A stretch of DNA of 13,033 nt from Hawksworthiomyces lignivorus (lineage: Eukaryota; Ascomycota; Sordariomycetes; Ophiostomatales; Ophiostomataceae): NCBI GenBank assembly GCA_002917075.1, contig NTMA01000183.1:1-13033 (forward strand). Reading direction: 5' to 3'. The position numbers and the translations under genes were made by a program. The notes beneath the pieces were generated by a model. The model had not been told where the DNA came from. It saw only the letters and a program-made list of their open reading frames with translations, and made no database searches. Below, in pieces: positions 1 to 8,225 of the stretch (position 1 is its first letter; each line of letters begins with the position of its first letter).

Positions 1-1
1 A

Positions 2-336
2 GTTTTCTTTTATCACATTGATTCTGTACAACTATTTCGAGCTTATTCGAATACTGTGATACTTGATTGTACTTATAAAACGAACAAATACCATCTTCCT
101 TTATTAAATATAATTAGAGTAAATGTTTGTCATCAATCCTTTTGTATTGTTTTTGTTTTTTTATCTGGAGAATCAATGTTAGACTTCGAATGGGCATTAA
201 ATGAATTAAAGTCTATTTATATTCGATTCAATATAGACTTCCCGTCTGTCATTATCACGGACCGCTCTCTTACGTATATAAACGTCATTACATTAGTTTT
301 TCCATCGTCAGTCTTTCTTTTATGTCTTTGGCATAT
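2..336 (+). pseudogene. MULE/FAR1-type transposase, left part (split by retrotransposon)
   Basis: This is the N-terminal/catalytic part of a Mutator-like (MULE, DDE-fold) transposase, which cuts and pastes its own DNA transposon in the nucleus. The frame is open from base 2 with no stop to 336, so the gene starts outside the window. Recognisable family blocks are ILDCTYKTNKYHLPLLNI (first catalytic Asp, codon 65-67), FVFLSGE, VIITDRS (second catalytic Asp, codon 260-262) and the C-x2-H block CLWH (codons 323-334) that sits between the second Asp and the Glu. The reading frame is cut after the WHI codons by the LTR element and resumes at 8226. This part shows no stop codon, in contrast to the start of the right part. 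Assignment rests on motif order and spacing; the subfamily is uncertain. Confidence 0.85.
332..336. repeat. Target-site duplication CATAT, left copy
   Basis: CATAT immediately precedes the TGTTAC start of the 5' LTR and recurs right after the GTAACA end of the 3' LTR. A 5-bp duplication is usual for Ty3/Gypsy integrases. It falls in the His-Ile codons of the MULE C-x2-H block. Confidence 0.93.
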
Positions 337-840
337 TGTTACGAAATAGAACGTAAGGACCTAAATTGAGACCCCAAGAGAAAGACGGTAGAACGTGACA
401 GAATAAACGTATTAGTATATTAATAGAGATAACACCATAAGAGGTTAGTATCAATAATATACTAGAATAGGCAAGTGTATTACATGGACTTAGATACTAA
501 TAGGAATGGTATACCAGAAGGGTTACGTGACTAAACTTCATACGAGGAATGAAGTTTGGTATGAAGATGGAATGAATTTTATACGAGGTATGAAGTTCGG
601 ATATGAAGTACGAATAAAGTTGGACATTTATATAACCGTACATTCTCTACCTAAATAGTTTAGATAGTTTACGATAACGATTCAATCGTTATCGTTTGTC
701 TAAATCTTAAGACTTACACAAAACACTTCTCTACCATTTAGTGTCCTCATTGTATATATTGATATACTACGTAGTTCTTACTTGGAACATAAACTTTAAA
801 CTTGATCACTTTATACATTATTTATTGTAGTATTGTAATA
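337..840 (+). repeat. 5' long terminal repeat (504 bp)
   Basis: It begins TGTTACG and ends GTAATA; the 3' copy ends GTAACA, so the terminal C has become T here. It aligns base for base with 7717-8220 at a constant offset of 7380 with no gap. At differing sites this copy more often carries T where the other has C (about 17) and less often A where the other has G (about 8). Confidence 0.95.
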
Positions 841-1141
841 ACAGTAACGATTTTTGTTCAAACTTAACAATATATTAACTAAACAATATCTTAATACTAT
901 ATCGAGAAAGCAAGTTGTTGTAAACTCTTCGGGAGTCCTAGTCACTTTAGTTACGTCATTTATACTCATCTTCATTTAATAAAATATATTGATCGTATAA
1001 CGAAAAATCAAACAATTAAAAGTCGAAAAAGTTGTCTTAAACAACGAGGTCGTTATAAGAACAAATAAAACTACGTATTTTGAAAACTTTATTATTTAAC
1101 GAGAATCGATACGTGATTCGTTGAAAGTTAATACGTTTAAT
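841..1141 (+). other. Retrotransposon leader / unresolved gag N-terminus
   Basis: This is AT-rich sequence between the 5' LTR and the first recognisable gag block. The frame used by gag continues upstream here with only transition-type stops, so some of it is probably the gag N-terminus. The start codon cannot be placed because ATG is easily lost as ATA. No clear primer-binding site is visible. Confidence 0.4.
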
Positions 1142-3076
1142 AAATTCGACGATATTTAAATCAATTTAAGAGTCTTTTTTACATAATTACGTTTATATTT
1201 AACATATTAATTAGTTAATATGTCAATAAAAGAGTCTAACAAAATACTTATTATCATTAATTATTTAAAAAGACTTACGACGATATAAGTAAAACTTTAT
1301 CTCACAAACTTTTTAGACAATAAGATAAGTTCGGACGATATAATGATTAATACGAAGGAAATGTTTGAGAATTATGACAAATTCGTAAAGAAGTTTAAGA
1401 AAATCTTCGAAGATTCGAACATTAATCGAAAAAACGAAAAGAAACTACTTAAACTTAAATAATTCGGATCAATATCGTAATACATTAATAAATTCAGACG
1501 TCTTATGACGATAATAGATTAAGATAATAAATTTACAATAATATAATTCTACCAAGAATTAAAAAAACTTATTAAGGACGAAATTAATAAGATAAACCGA
1601 TTAAACAATTTAACGAATTATATAACGATGATAATATGAATCGATAAACGATTATACGAACGAACATAAAAAAAAAAAAAGACATATTAAAACGACTACC
1701 ATAAAAAGAAAAAAAATAAACCTAAATAATACGAAAACCTTATATAATTAAACCAAATCACTCAAAAAGTCAAAAAAGAAATACGTAAATGTTACAATTA
1801 TGACAAAACAAAACATTTGGTTAAAAGTTATAAATCGAAAAAGAAAAACATTTAAAGAATCCTCAAATCTAAAAAAATTATTTAGATACGAACAAACCTT
1901 CATCATAATTTGATGAATTGAACAATATACTACGACGACAACTATATAACACATCGAAACGATAAAGACGAAGTTAGATGATATTCTCAAACCCAAATTG
2001 TCAAAATAATACGATACGAATTAACGATTTCTAAAAAACTTATAGAAAACCAATTGTTCTTCAAAGAAATAAATCCGAAAAATTATATAAACATAAAAGA
2101 AATAAGTATCGAGAAAGATTCCGAATTAAATACCATATTTATTAAATTAAGAGAAAAAAGACATAAAATATTACATTAAACCTAATGTAGAAAATACAAA
2201 TGTCATATATATCATTACGATAAATTCTTAAAACTAAAAACTTAATCCGAATAAGAATACTTATACGATATTAATGACAAACGATTTCAACTATATCCGA
2301 TTCACGATACAAAATCTATGTATATATAAAAAAAACAAAAAATATAACAAAATTGAAAGAATATTTCGAAGAAAATCATTATAATTATCAAGAACGAAAA
2401 TAAATAAGATTATGACTTAAAAATAATAATACCAAAAATAAAGTTTTAATACGAACGAGAAAATGTCTTCTTATTTGAAAAAGAAATATTTGAAAAAACA
2501 AAAACCATTTATCGATTATACACCAACGAAGAAGAAATAAACGTTAACGAACTATCCGAATAAAACCAAAAAATCGATAAATTATACAAAAAAAACAATA
2601 TCGTTAAGAATTATAATCAAGACGTTTTATAATTTAATTATAAAAAACCAATATACGAAATATATATATTTTATAAAACTTTAACATAATACAAAGAACA
2701 AACCAAAAAATAAATAATCCAATATTATAAAAGATCGTTCCGATCACAACCCAAAGATCATCTCGACTTCGAAAACAAAATAACGTACAACTTTAATCAT
2801 AATATAGACTTATAACGATCTTATATCGTCAATTACAATATAAGACCATCGATCTATATTAACGTTAAACGTTAATAAAAAAGAAAATCCCAACTCAAAC
2901 AAACAAAAACGAATAAAAAAAGAGAAAAAGAATAACAAAAAAAAACAAAAACCCAACAAAAACAACAAAAGACAAAACAAACAAAAAACGAACTTGATTT
3001 ATCACAACAAGACGACGATACAAACTTGATCAAAACAAAGTCTTAAAAAACATTAACTTCGAAAAAAAACAACTAA
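1142..3076 (+). pseudogene. gag: Degenerate gag (capsid and nucleocapsid) of the Gypsy element
   Basis: Gag forms the virus-like particle and packages the element's RNA. Read in the frame of base 1142, the decayed protein keeps a Retrotrans_gag-like core: an LRVFFT-LRLYLTY block near 1166, YLTNFLDN near 1300, then MFENYDKFVKKFKKIF, an RKNEKKLLKLK block and FYQELKKLIKDEI. A decayed YGDPM-LD-type block precedes a CCHC zinc knuckle at 1790-1831, in which the first Cys and the His survive while the second and third Cys are now Tyr. Further on, an LH-x-T-x-C block lies near 2171-2190. About 0.8 kb of same-frame sequence with no domain I recognise follows, ending in an acidic DDD tail at about 3018 and a stop at 3074. 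Internal stops are consistent with W and Q codons changed by transition. Pol lies in the -1 frame relative to gag. The true start is unknown. Confidence 0.82.
1790..1831 (+). other. Gag CCHC zinc knuckle, two Cys mutated
   Basis: The pattern C-x2-C-x4-H-x4-C is readable as C-Y-N-Y-D-K-T-K-H-L-V-K-S-Y. The second and last Cys codons (TGY) are now TAY, and the Gly before His is now Lys, all by G-to-A change. The knuckle normally binds the element's genomic RNA. Confidence 0.8.
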
Positions 3077-3180
3077 TTATATTCATCATTATCAACAAAC
3101 GACATTTTAACGTCATAATCGACTCAAACGTCAAAAGAAATTATATCATATCAAGATACGTGAACTATAAGAAAAAACCG
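3061..3180 (+). other. Aspartic protease domain remnant
   Basis: Reading from 3061 gives a Gypsy protease block with VIIDS-N-V-K-RNYIIS (3112 onward). The catalytic Asp at 3121-3123 is present but the invariant Gly of D-S/T-G (3127-3129) is now Asn. The enzyme would cut Gag-Pol. Confidence 0.75.
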
Positions 3181-3594
3181 ATTTTTTAATAAAAAAAGAA
3201 AAAACTTTATTTTATAAAAAACTTTGAAAGAAAAAAAACAAACTACAACGACGACTTAATAAAACGAGAAACATTAACGATTATTATAAAAATATTAGAC
3301 AAAGATATAACGATTACGTTCAATATTATAGATCTAAAAAACACAAAAGTTATATTAGAACTTCTATGATTAAGAAAAGAAAATCTTACGATTAATTGAA
3401 CCATTGACTAAATGGATTTTCGAGACATAAAAGTCTAAAAAATAGTTATCAAAACTTTAAATACGTTAATAAGAAAAAAACAAAACAAGATTCATTATAT
3501 ACCAAAATAATATCATAAATACAAAAAACTATAAAAATACAAATTAGAAATAAGACTATTATAATATAAACCTTACAATTACAAGATTCTATTA

Positions 3595-4260
3595 CAAAAA
3601 AGAACGACATTAGGTTTTTAAAAAATATATTCTTTAAATAAAGACAAATTCATAATTCTAAAAAAGTGATTAAACGAAAACTTAACAAAGAAATACATTA
3701 GACCTTTATAATCATTTATAAAAATATCTATTCTCTTCGTACCAAAGAAGAATAATAAATTAAGACTTTACGTAAACTATCAACAATTAAACGAAATAAT
3801 CATTAAAAACCGATATTCGTTATTTATCATAAACGAGATACGAGATCGATTATAAAAAACGAAATGGTTCACGAAGATTAATCTAAAAGGAATATATAAT
3901 CTTATCAAAATTATAAAAGACGAAGAATGAAAAACGATCTTTTACATCAAATATAAACATTACAAATTTTTGATTATATTATTCGGATTGACTAATATAT
4001 CTACATCGTTTTAAGAATTAATCAACGATGTATTCAAAAAATACTTAGATATATTCGTAACAATTTATCTAAACGATGTATTGATTTATTCAAAAACTCT
4101 AAAAAAACACCAAAAACATATACATTAAATATTGTTTAAAATGAAAAAACACTTTCTTTTGACTAAGGCCAAAAAGTATGAATTCTACGTCTAAAAAACC
4201 ACGTTTTTAAGATATATATTAAAACTAAAAAGAATAAAAATAAACCTTGACAAAGTTAAA
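3595..4260 (+). other. Reverse transcriptase domain remnant
   Basis: The RT blocks appear in order: L-R-L-Y-V-N-Y (normally CVDY), KWFTKINLKG (first catalytic Asp now Asn, 3880-3882), E-E-stop-K-T for the EWKTAF block (TGG to TGA at 3928), FGLTN, and YLND at 4066-4077 for the YLDD catalytic pair (first Asp now Asn). Two of three catalytic Asp are lost, each by a G-to-A change in the codon. Confidence 0.92.
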
Positions 4261-4439
4261 ACAATATTAGAATAGTCAATACTCTAAAATGTCATTAATA
4301 TACGAACATTTATTAAATACACAAGATTTTACTAAAAGTTTATCAAAGAATTCAACGATATTATTACATTCATAATAAATATGACTTAGAAAAACATTCT
4401 TTTTAAATAAACCCAAATCTAACAAAAAACATTCGACGA

Positions 4440-4830
4440 AGTCAAAAAGAGAATAACGTTAGAACTAATTATAATAAAAGTCAACCCAAAAAAATTATAT
4501 AAAATAAAAGTTAACGTTTTAGAAAAAACGTTAAAAGAATAATTATCTCAAAAGAACAAAGACGAGAAATTGTACTCTATGACATTCTTTTCGAAAAAAA
4601 TCAATAAACCAATACAATAATACCCAATCTACGACAAAAAACTTATGACAATAATAAAGATTATAAAAAAATAAGAAATATATTTAAGAAAAACTAAATA
4701 CTCGGTCAAGATTTATACGAATTATAAAAATCTCATATACTTTATTTATAATCAAAAACTAAATAAACGATAAATCAAATAAGTTTAATTTTTATCGGAA
4801 TTCGATTTACGAATTAAATACCAAAAAAAA
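4440..4830 (+). other. RNase H domain remnant
   Basis: Same frame as RT. Blocks LSQKNKDEKLYSMTFFSKK, YPIYDKKLMTIIK and KIYTNYKNLIYF match the Gypsy RNase H series LSQ...P.AF.S.KL, NYEIYDKELLAI and DHKNL, with Asp and His of the last block now Asn and Tyr. The domain would degrade the RNA strand of the hybrid. Confidence 0.85.
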
Positions 4831-4919
4831 AAAAGAAAACGAAAAAGTTGATATTTTGAATAAAAAAAATAACCACAACGACATCGAAAAAATCATAAAA
4901 CAAGTATTCGACCAATAAT

Positions 4920-5700
4920 CAAATAAAACTCTTACGATTAAAACCATAAAAAAAGAACTCGATTTTGAGGAAAGACGAGTAATCATAAAAGAGATTCACG
5001 AAAACTCTACGAAAGAATACTTCGAAGTATTCAAAATAATAATAAAATTGAGAAAAAGTTATAATATTATAAAATAGATTAACGATATTATGAATATAAT
5101 AACGAAATACGACATATATAAACAAATTAAAAATAAAAAAAAATATAAATCATATAAAAAGTTGAAGTTATTATTTATCTCAAAAAGATTTTAAAAATCG
5201 ATAATATAAAATTTTATTATCAAGTTATTTTTATCAAAAAAACCAATCATCGAAATTAAGTATAACAATATATTCGTCATTTACGATCGATTCATCAAAT
5301 ACGTTTATTTCCTACCATTTAAGAAAAATCACTCGTCGAAAGATTTAATATATTTTTGTCTAAAATACATCTTTACAAACTACAAATTCTCAAAAGATAT
5401 CATTAATGATAAAGAAATCATTTTCACGAACAACTTCATCATTGAATTAATGAAACAACTACAAATCAAACAAAAACTCAATACAATATTTCATTCATAA
5501 ATTAACGAAAAAAACGAAAAAATAAACCAAACCTTGAAAAAATACTTAAAAATATTTGTAAATATAAACCAAAACGATTAAGTAAAATAGTTATCTATAA
5601 CACAACTCGTATATAACAATTCGATATACTCGAATACGAAAAAGACATTATTTGAAACCAATTATAAATATTAATCACATATAAATTATCACTTACAACC
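4920..5700 (+). other. Integrase: H2C2 finger and DDE core remnant
   Basis: H2C2 finger: IHENSTKEYFGV-like start with His at 4997 kept, second His (5018-5020) now Tyr, and both Cys (5108-5110, 5117-5119) now Tyr. Core: the first catalytic Asp block near 5210 reads N-F-I (Asp to Asn), followed by YDRFIKYVYFLPFK from 5282, the DIINDKEIIFTNNF block with its Asp retained, and the Glu of the TERIN-like block retained. The enzyme would insert cDNA into chromatin. Confidence 0.88.
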
Positions 5701-6073
5701 AAATATTACGTCGACAATAACTAATATAACACAAATAATATGAAAAATTCATATAAATTTACGAAAAAAATTACAAAAAACCCAACAACGACAAGAGAAA
5801 TAAATAAATAAACATAAAATTGAGAGATTAATTCTAAAGAAGAAAAATAAAGTCTATTTAAAATATAAAAACATTAAAATAAAACAATAAAACAAAAAAC
5901 TAAATTTTCAAAAAGTCAAACCTTACGAGATCAAACGAATAATATCAAACGTCAATTACGAATTACGACTATTAGAAAAATCACGAATATATCTAATATT
6001 TTATATCTTATTGTTGGAATCCGTGAATCCAAAAACACTATTATCTACGAAAGAGGTCATCGAAGAAGTGAAC

Positions 6074-6400
6074 TACGAGGTAAAATACATTATAACCCAT
6101 AAGAAAAAGAAAGATCGAACAATTGAGTATTTAATTAAATAAAAAGATTATCCGAAAAAAGAAAACACTTAAAAATCAGTTGATAACTTAAAACAAAGAA
6201 AATCTAAAATATTATAAGATTATTGAACAAATTATTACGTAAACGAAAAAATCTACAAAATTGAGAAAATTGTTATATATCGATCAAAGATAATAATTAA
6301 AGAAAAAGAATATAAATATAAAAACGAATATTTAATTAAATAAAAAGACTATAACGTAAAATACAATATTTGAAAATTACAAACTATCTTGTTGAAGACT
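6074..6400 (+). other. Two tandem chromodomain-like motifs at the pol C-terminus
   Basis: Directly after the GPY/F and LLEP-type blocks, the pol frame gives one chromodomain-like unit (6074 to about 6230: Y-E-V-K-Y-I-I-x-H-K-K, then EYLIK-stop-KDYP and NT-stop-K). A second follows (6254 to about 6400: Y-K-I-E-K-I-V-I-Y-R-S, then EYLIK-stop-KDYN and N-I-stop-K). The stops replace the conserved Trp of the LIKWKDY and NTWEP motifs. Chromodomains of chromovirus integrases guide insertion to heterochromatin marks such as H3K9 methylation; whether both units bound histone tails cannot be told. Confidence 0.78.
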
Positions 6401-6859
6401 TCGAAATTCTAAAAACTTTTAAAAGAATATTAAAAACACTTTCAAAAATGAAACTTTAATCGAAATCGACGTTAATAATCTTCGTTATTATTTACATCTC
6501 TTTTATAACTAATATTATAATTTGTTTCTTTTTACATTAACGTTTCTTATTCTTTACATTTATTTCGATGTATATTTCATTTAACATCTTATGATGTTTT
6601 ATTTCGAATAAACGACGTTGTTTTCGAAGACGAATTATATAAACGAAGACCTTAACTATATAACGATAAATCTTCTCTAAAACTGTTGAATTATAACACC
6701 TCATCGTATTGTAGAACAACAGATCACAATAGAGTAAGCACTAATTGATTAAGGCCTTGTGGGGTACGTAGGGTCTGTAAGGTCTTATAATATAGTCAAA
6801 TTTGATATCAAACTTTTAAATTTAATAATTAACCAACCAATATAGTTATAGAGACCAAT

Positions 6860-6903
6860 GTGGGACTGTTGAGAAGAGAATTTTCTACTTCTCACAGTCC
6901 CAC
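6860..6903. repeat. Near-perfect inverted repeat (hairpin)
   Basis: GTGGGACTGT-T-GAGAAG (6860-6876) is mirrored by CTTCTCACAGTCCCAC (6888-6903), 16 pairs with one bulged T. The interior AGAA/TTCT can extend pairing almost to the centre. It sits in the weakly mutated island. Confidence 0.85.
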
Positions 6904-7053
6904 CGTCGTCTTAGTACTCAGAGCTTTGGAAAAGGCCAATGTGTTCACGAAATGATTTTTCCGCAAAACTATTTTAGTATGGGAAAAATCAAAAATCGAC
7001 TCACCACTATAACAATACCCTTTATCAACCCAACGGTCTACACCAAAACACCC

Positions 7054-7104
7054 TCGAGGATAAATAGTCGTCGAGGGTAAACAGTCGTCGAGGATAAACA
7101 ACTC
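7054..7104. repeat. Three tandem copies of a 17-bp repeat
   Basis: TCGAGGATAAATAGTCG, TCGAGGGTAAACAGTCG and TCGAGGATAAACAACTC follow head to tail at 7054, 7071 and 7088. Differences between the first two copies are transitions; the third diverges at its end. Confidence 0.85.
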
Positions 7105-7150
7105 TTCTAATTATTCTATACTATTTTAGGTCATAACTAAACTAGATTCT

Positions 7151-7170
7151 AACTTACTAACTAGTAAGTT
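7151..7170. repeat. Short palindrome
   Basis: AACTTACTA and TAGTAAGTT form 9-bp perfect arms around a two-base centre. Role unknown. Confidence 0.6.
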
Positions 7171-7466
7171 ATACCTTCCTGTTCAGAAAAATTCAACCTA
7201 TATAACAATAATACTTATGTGTACAATAGGTCCAAGAATCCATCGTAACAATACAATGTCCGATTTAATAAAAACTAATTTCGTGATCTCGATTATATTA
7301 TTTAATTTTTAAAATTCGAAAAACCATCGTTCAACTAAATAAACGATTAATAAATAAAATAAAGAAAATTACTAAAAACAAAAACATTACCAAAACCTAT
7401 TACGATATTCTTCTCATTACATTTGACATTTATATAAACACAAATAATACATCGTTTCGTTCTAAA

Positions 7467-7483
7467 AGTCGACGTAGTCGACT
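7467..7483. repeat. Short palindrome
   Basis: AGTCGAC-GTA-GTCGACT has 7-bp perfect arms around three bases. Role unknown. Confidence 0.55.
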
Positions 7484-7701
7484 AAATATAATCTTTCGAC
7501 AAACGAGTACAATAAAAATAAGACATACTTTCGAAACCTAAATTTTTGAGTTTTGAGATGATCTTTCGACGTTAGACAAAACTGTTAATAACCCACTTCG
7601 TAATACGACCAAACATATTAAAAGAAAAAAAATATTTTACAAAACAAACTCAAGAAAAGAAGAACAAAAACGATCTTTTATTATTTTTAAAACGAAAACC
7701 C

Positions 7702-7713
7702 GAAGAAAAGAGA
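7702..7713 (+). promoter_or_regulatory. Candidate polypurine tract
   Basis: The all-purine run GAAGAAAAGAGA lies three bases before the 3' LTR start (7717), where the plus-strand primer of an LTR element is expected. Its G residues are retained despite the surrounding G loss. Confidence 0.5.
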
Positions 7714-7716
7714 TTA

Positions 7717-8220
7717 TATTACGAAATAAAACGTAAGAACCTAAATTGAAACCCTAAGAGAAAGACGATAAAACGTGACAAAATAAACGTATTAATATAT
7801 TGATAAAGATAACATCATAAAAAACTAATATTAATAATATACTAAAATAAACAAATATACCACACGGACTTAAATACTAATAGGAATGATATACCAAAAG
7901 GGTCATATGACTAAACTTTATACGAGAAATGAAGTTTGATATAAAGATGGAATAAACTTCATACGAGATATGAAGTTCGGGTATGAAGTACGAATAAAGT
8001 TGGACATTTATATAACCACATATTCCCTACCTAGATAACTTAAATAGTTTACGGTAACGATCCAGTCGTTACCACTTGTCTGAATCTTAAGACTTACACA
8101 AAACACTTTTCTACCATTTAGTGTCCTCATTACATATATTGATACACTACGCAGTTTTTACTTGGAACATAAACTTTAGACTTGATCACTTTATACATTG
8201 TTTATTGTAGTATTGTAACA
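7717..8220 (+). repeat. 3' long terminal repeat (504 bp)
   Basis: It begins TATTACG (TG changed to TA at the start) and ends GTAACA. It is gap-free against 337-840. At differing sites this copy usually carries A where the 5' copy has G (about 32 sites), mostly in its first 250 bases. Confidence 0.95.
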
Positions 8221-8225
8221 CATAT
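8221..8225. repeat. Target-site duplication CATAT, right copy
   Basis: Matches 332-336 and directly follows the LTR end GTAACA. After it the MULE reading frame resumes. Confidence 0.93.

Larger units (their letters stand above)
3061..6475 (+). pseudogene. pol: Degenerate pol polyprotein (PR-RT-RH-IN-chromodomains)
   Basis: This encodes the replication and integration enzymes. Protease: VIIDSN at 3112-3129, originally a D-S-G active site, with Gly now Asn. Linker block LGF-KIYSLN near 3610-3640. RT: about 3690-4200, with VPKK, LRLYVNY, KWFTKINLKG, FGLTN and YLND. RNase H: about 4500-4830. A one-base frame change sits in the A-run 4823-4834. H2C2 finger: 4997-5119. Integrase core: about 5200-5560, with YDRFIKYVYFLPFK and a degenerate HPQTDGQTERIN-type block. 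GPY/F: 5918-5926, now KPY. Then comes an LLLES (LLEP-type) block and two chromodomain-like motifs, with a stop at 6473-6475. Many stops arise from TGG and CAA/CAG codons. Frames are 1 (mod 3) up to RNase H and 2 afterwards. Confidence 0.93.
6476..7716 (+). other. Internal non-coding region between pol and 3' LTR
   Basis: About 1.24 kb after the pol stop has no convincing protein in any frame. From 6476 to about 6710 it is T-rich, the opposite bias to pol. From about 6720 to 7250 it keeps many TG and GG dinucleotides that are almost absent from the rest of the element. From about 7260 on it is again A-rich. It holds a long hairpin, a 17-bp triple repeat and two short palindromes. The segment may be element 3' untranslated sequence, a captured sequence, or the remnant of another insertion. 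Confidence 0.55.
337..8220 (+). mobile_element. Ty3/Gypsy chromodomain LTR retrotransposon, RIP-degenerate
   Basis: A complete but dead LTR retrotransposon of 7,884 bp lies in + orientation. It is bounded by 504-bp LTRs and a CATAT duplication. The internal order is gag (CCHC knuckle), protease, RT, RNase H, H2C2 finger, integrase, GPY/F and chromodomains; RT before integrase defines Ty3/Gypsy, and the GPY/F plus chromodomain tail defines the chromovirus branch. The interior is strongly AT-rich with stops that are mostly TGG-to-TGA or CAA/CAG-to-TAA/TAG changes, so nearly all damage is by transition. It inserted into a MULE transposase gene. No obvious primer-binding site (TGG immediately after the LTR) survives next to 840; it may have been mutated. 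Being damaged in all catalytic domains, the copy cannot be autonomous. Confidence 0.95.

Noticed and set aside
841..870. A tRNA primer-binding site directly after the 5' LTR
   Set aside because: No TGG-starting match to a tRNA 3' end is visible; mutation may have destroyed it but it cannot be claimed.
1748..1996. Minus-strand 82-codon ORF rich in Phe and Val
   Set aside because: It is the antisense of the gag zinc-knuckle region; the sense frame has recognisable gag blocks and the hydrophobic look comes from A-rich sense sequence.
4919..5125. Minus-strand 68-codon ORF
   Set aside because: Antisense of the integrase H2C2 finger; no start context or motif of its own.
6537..6719. Minus-strand 60-codon Lys/Arg-rich ORF
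   Set aside because: Lies in T-rich non-coding sequence after pol; low complexity and no family signal.
6684..7250. A second solo LTR (TGTTG ... TAACA) inside the element
   Set aside because: The ends look LTR-like but the flanking 5-mers (AAAAC and ATACA) do not match, so no target duplication supports it.
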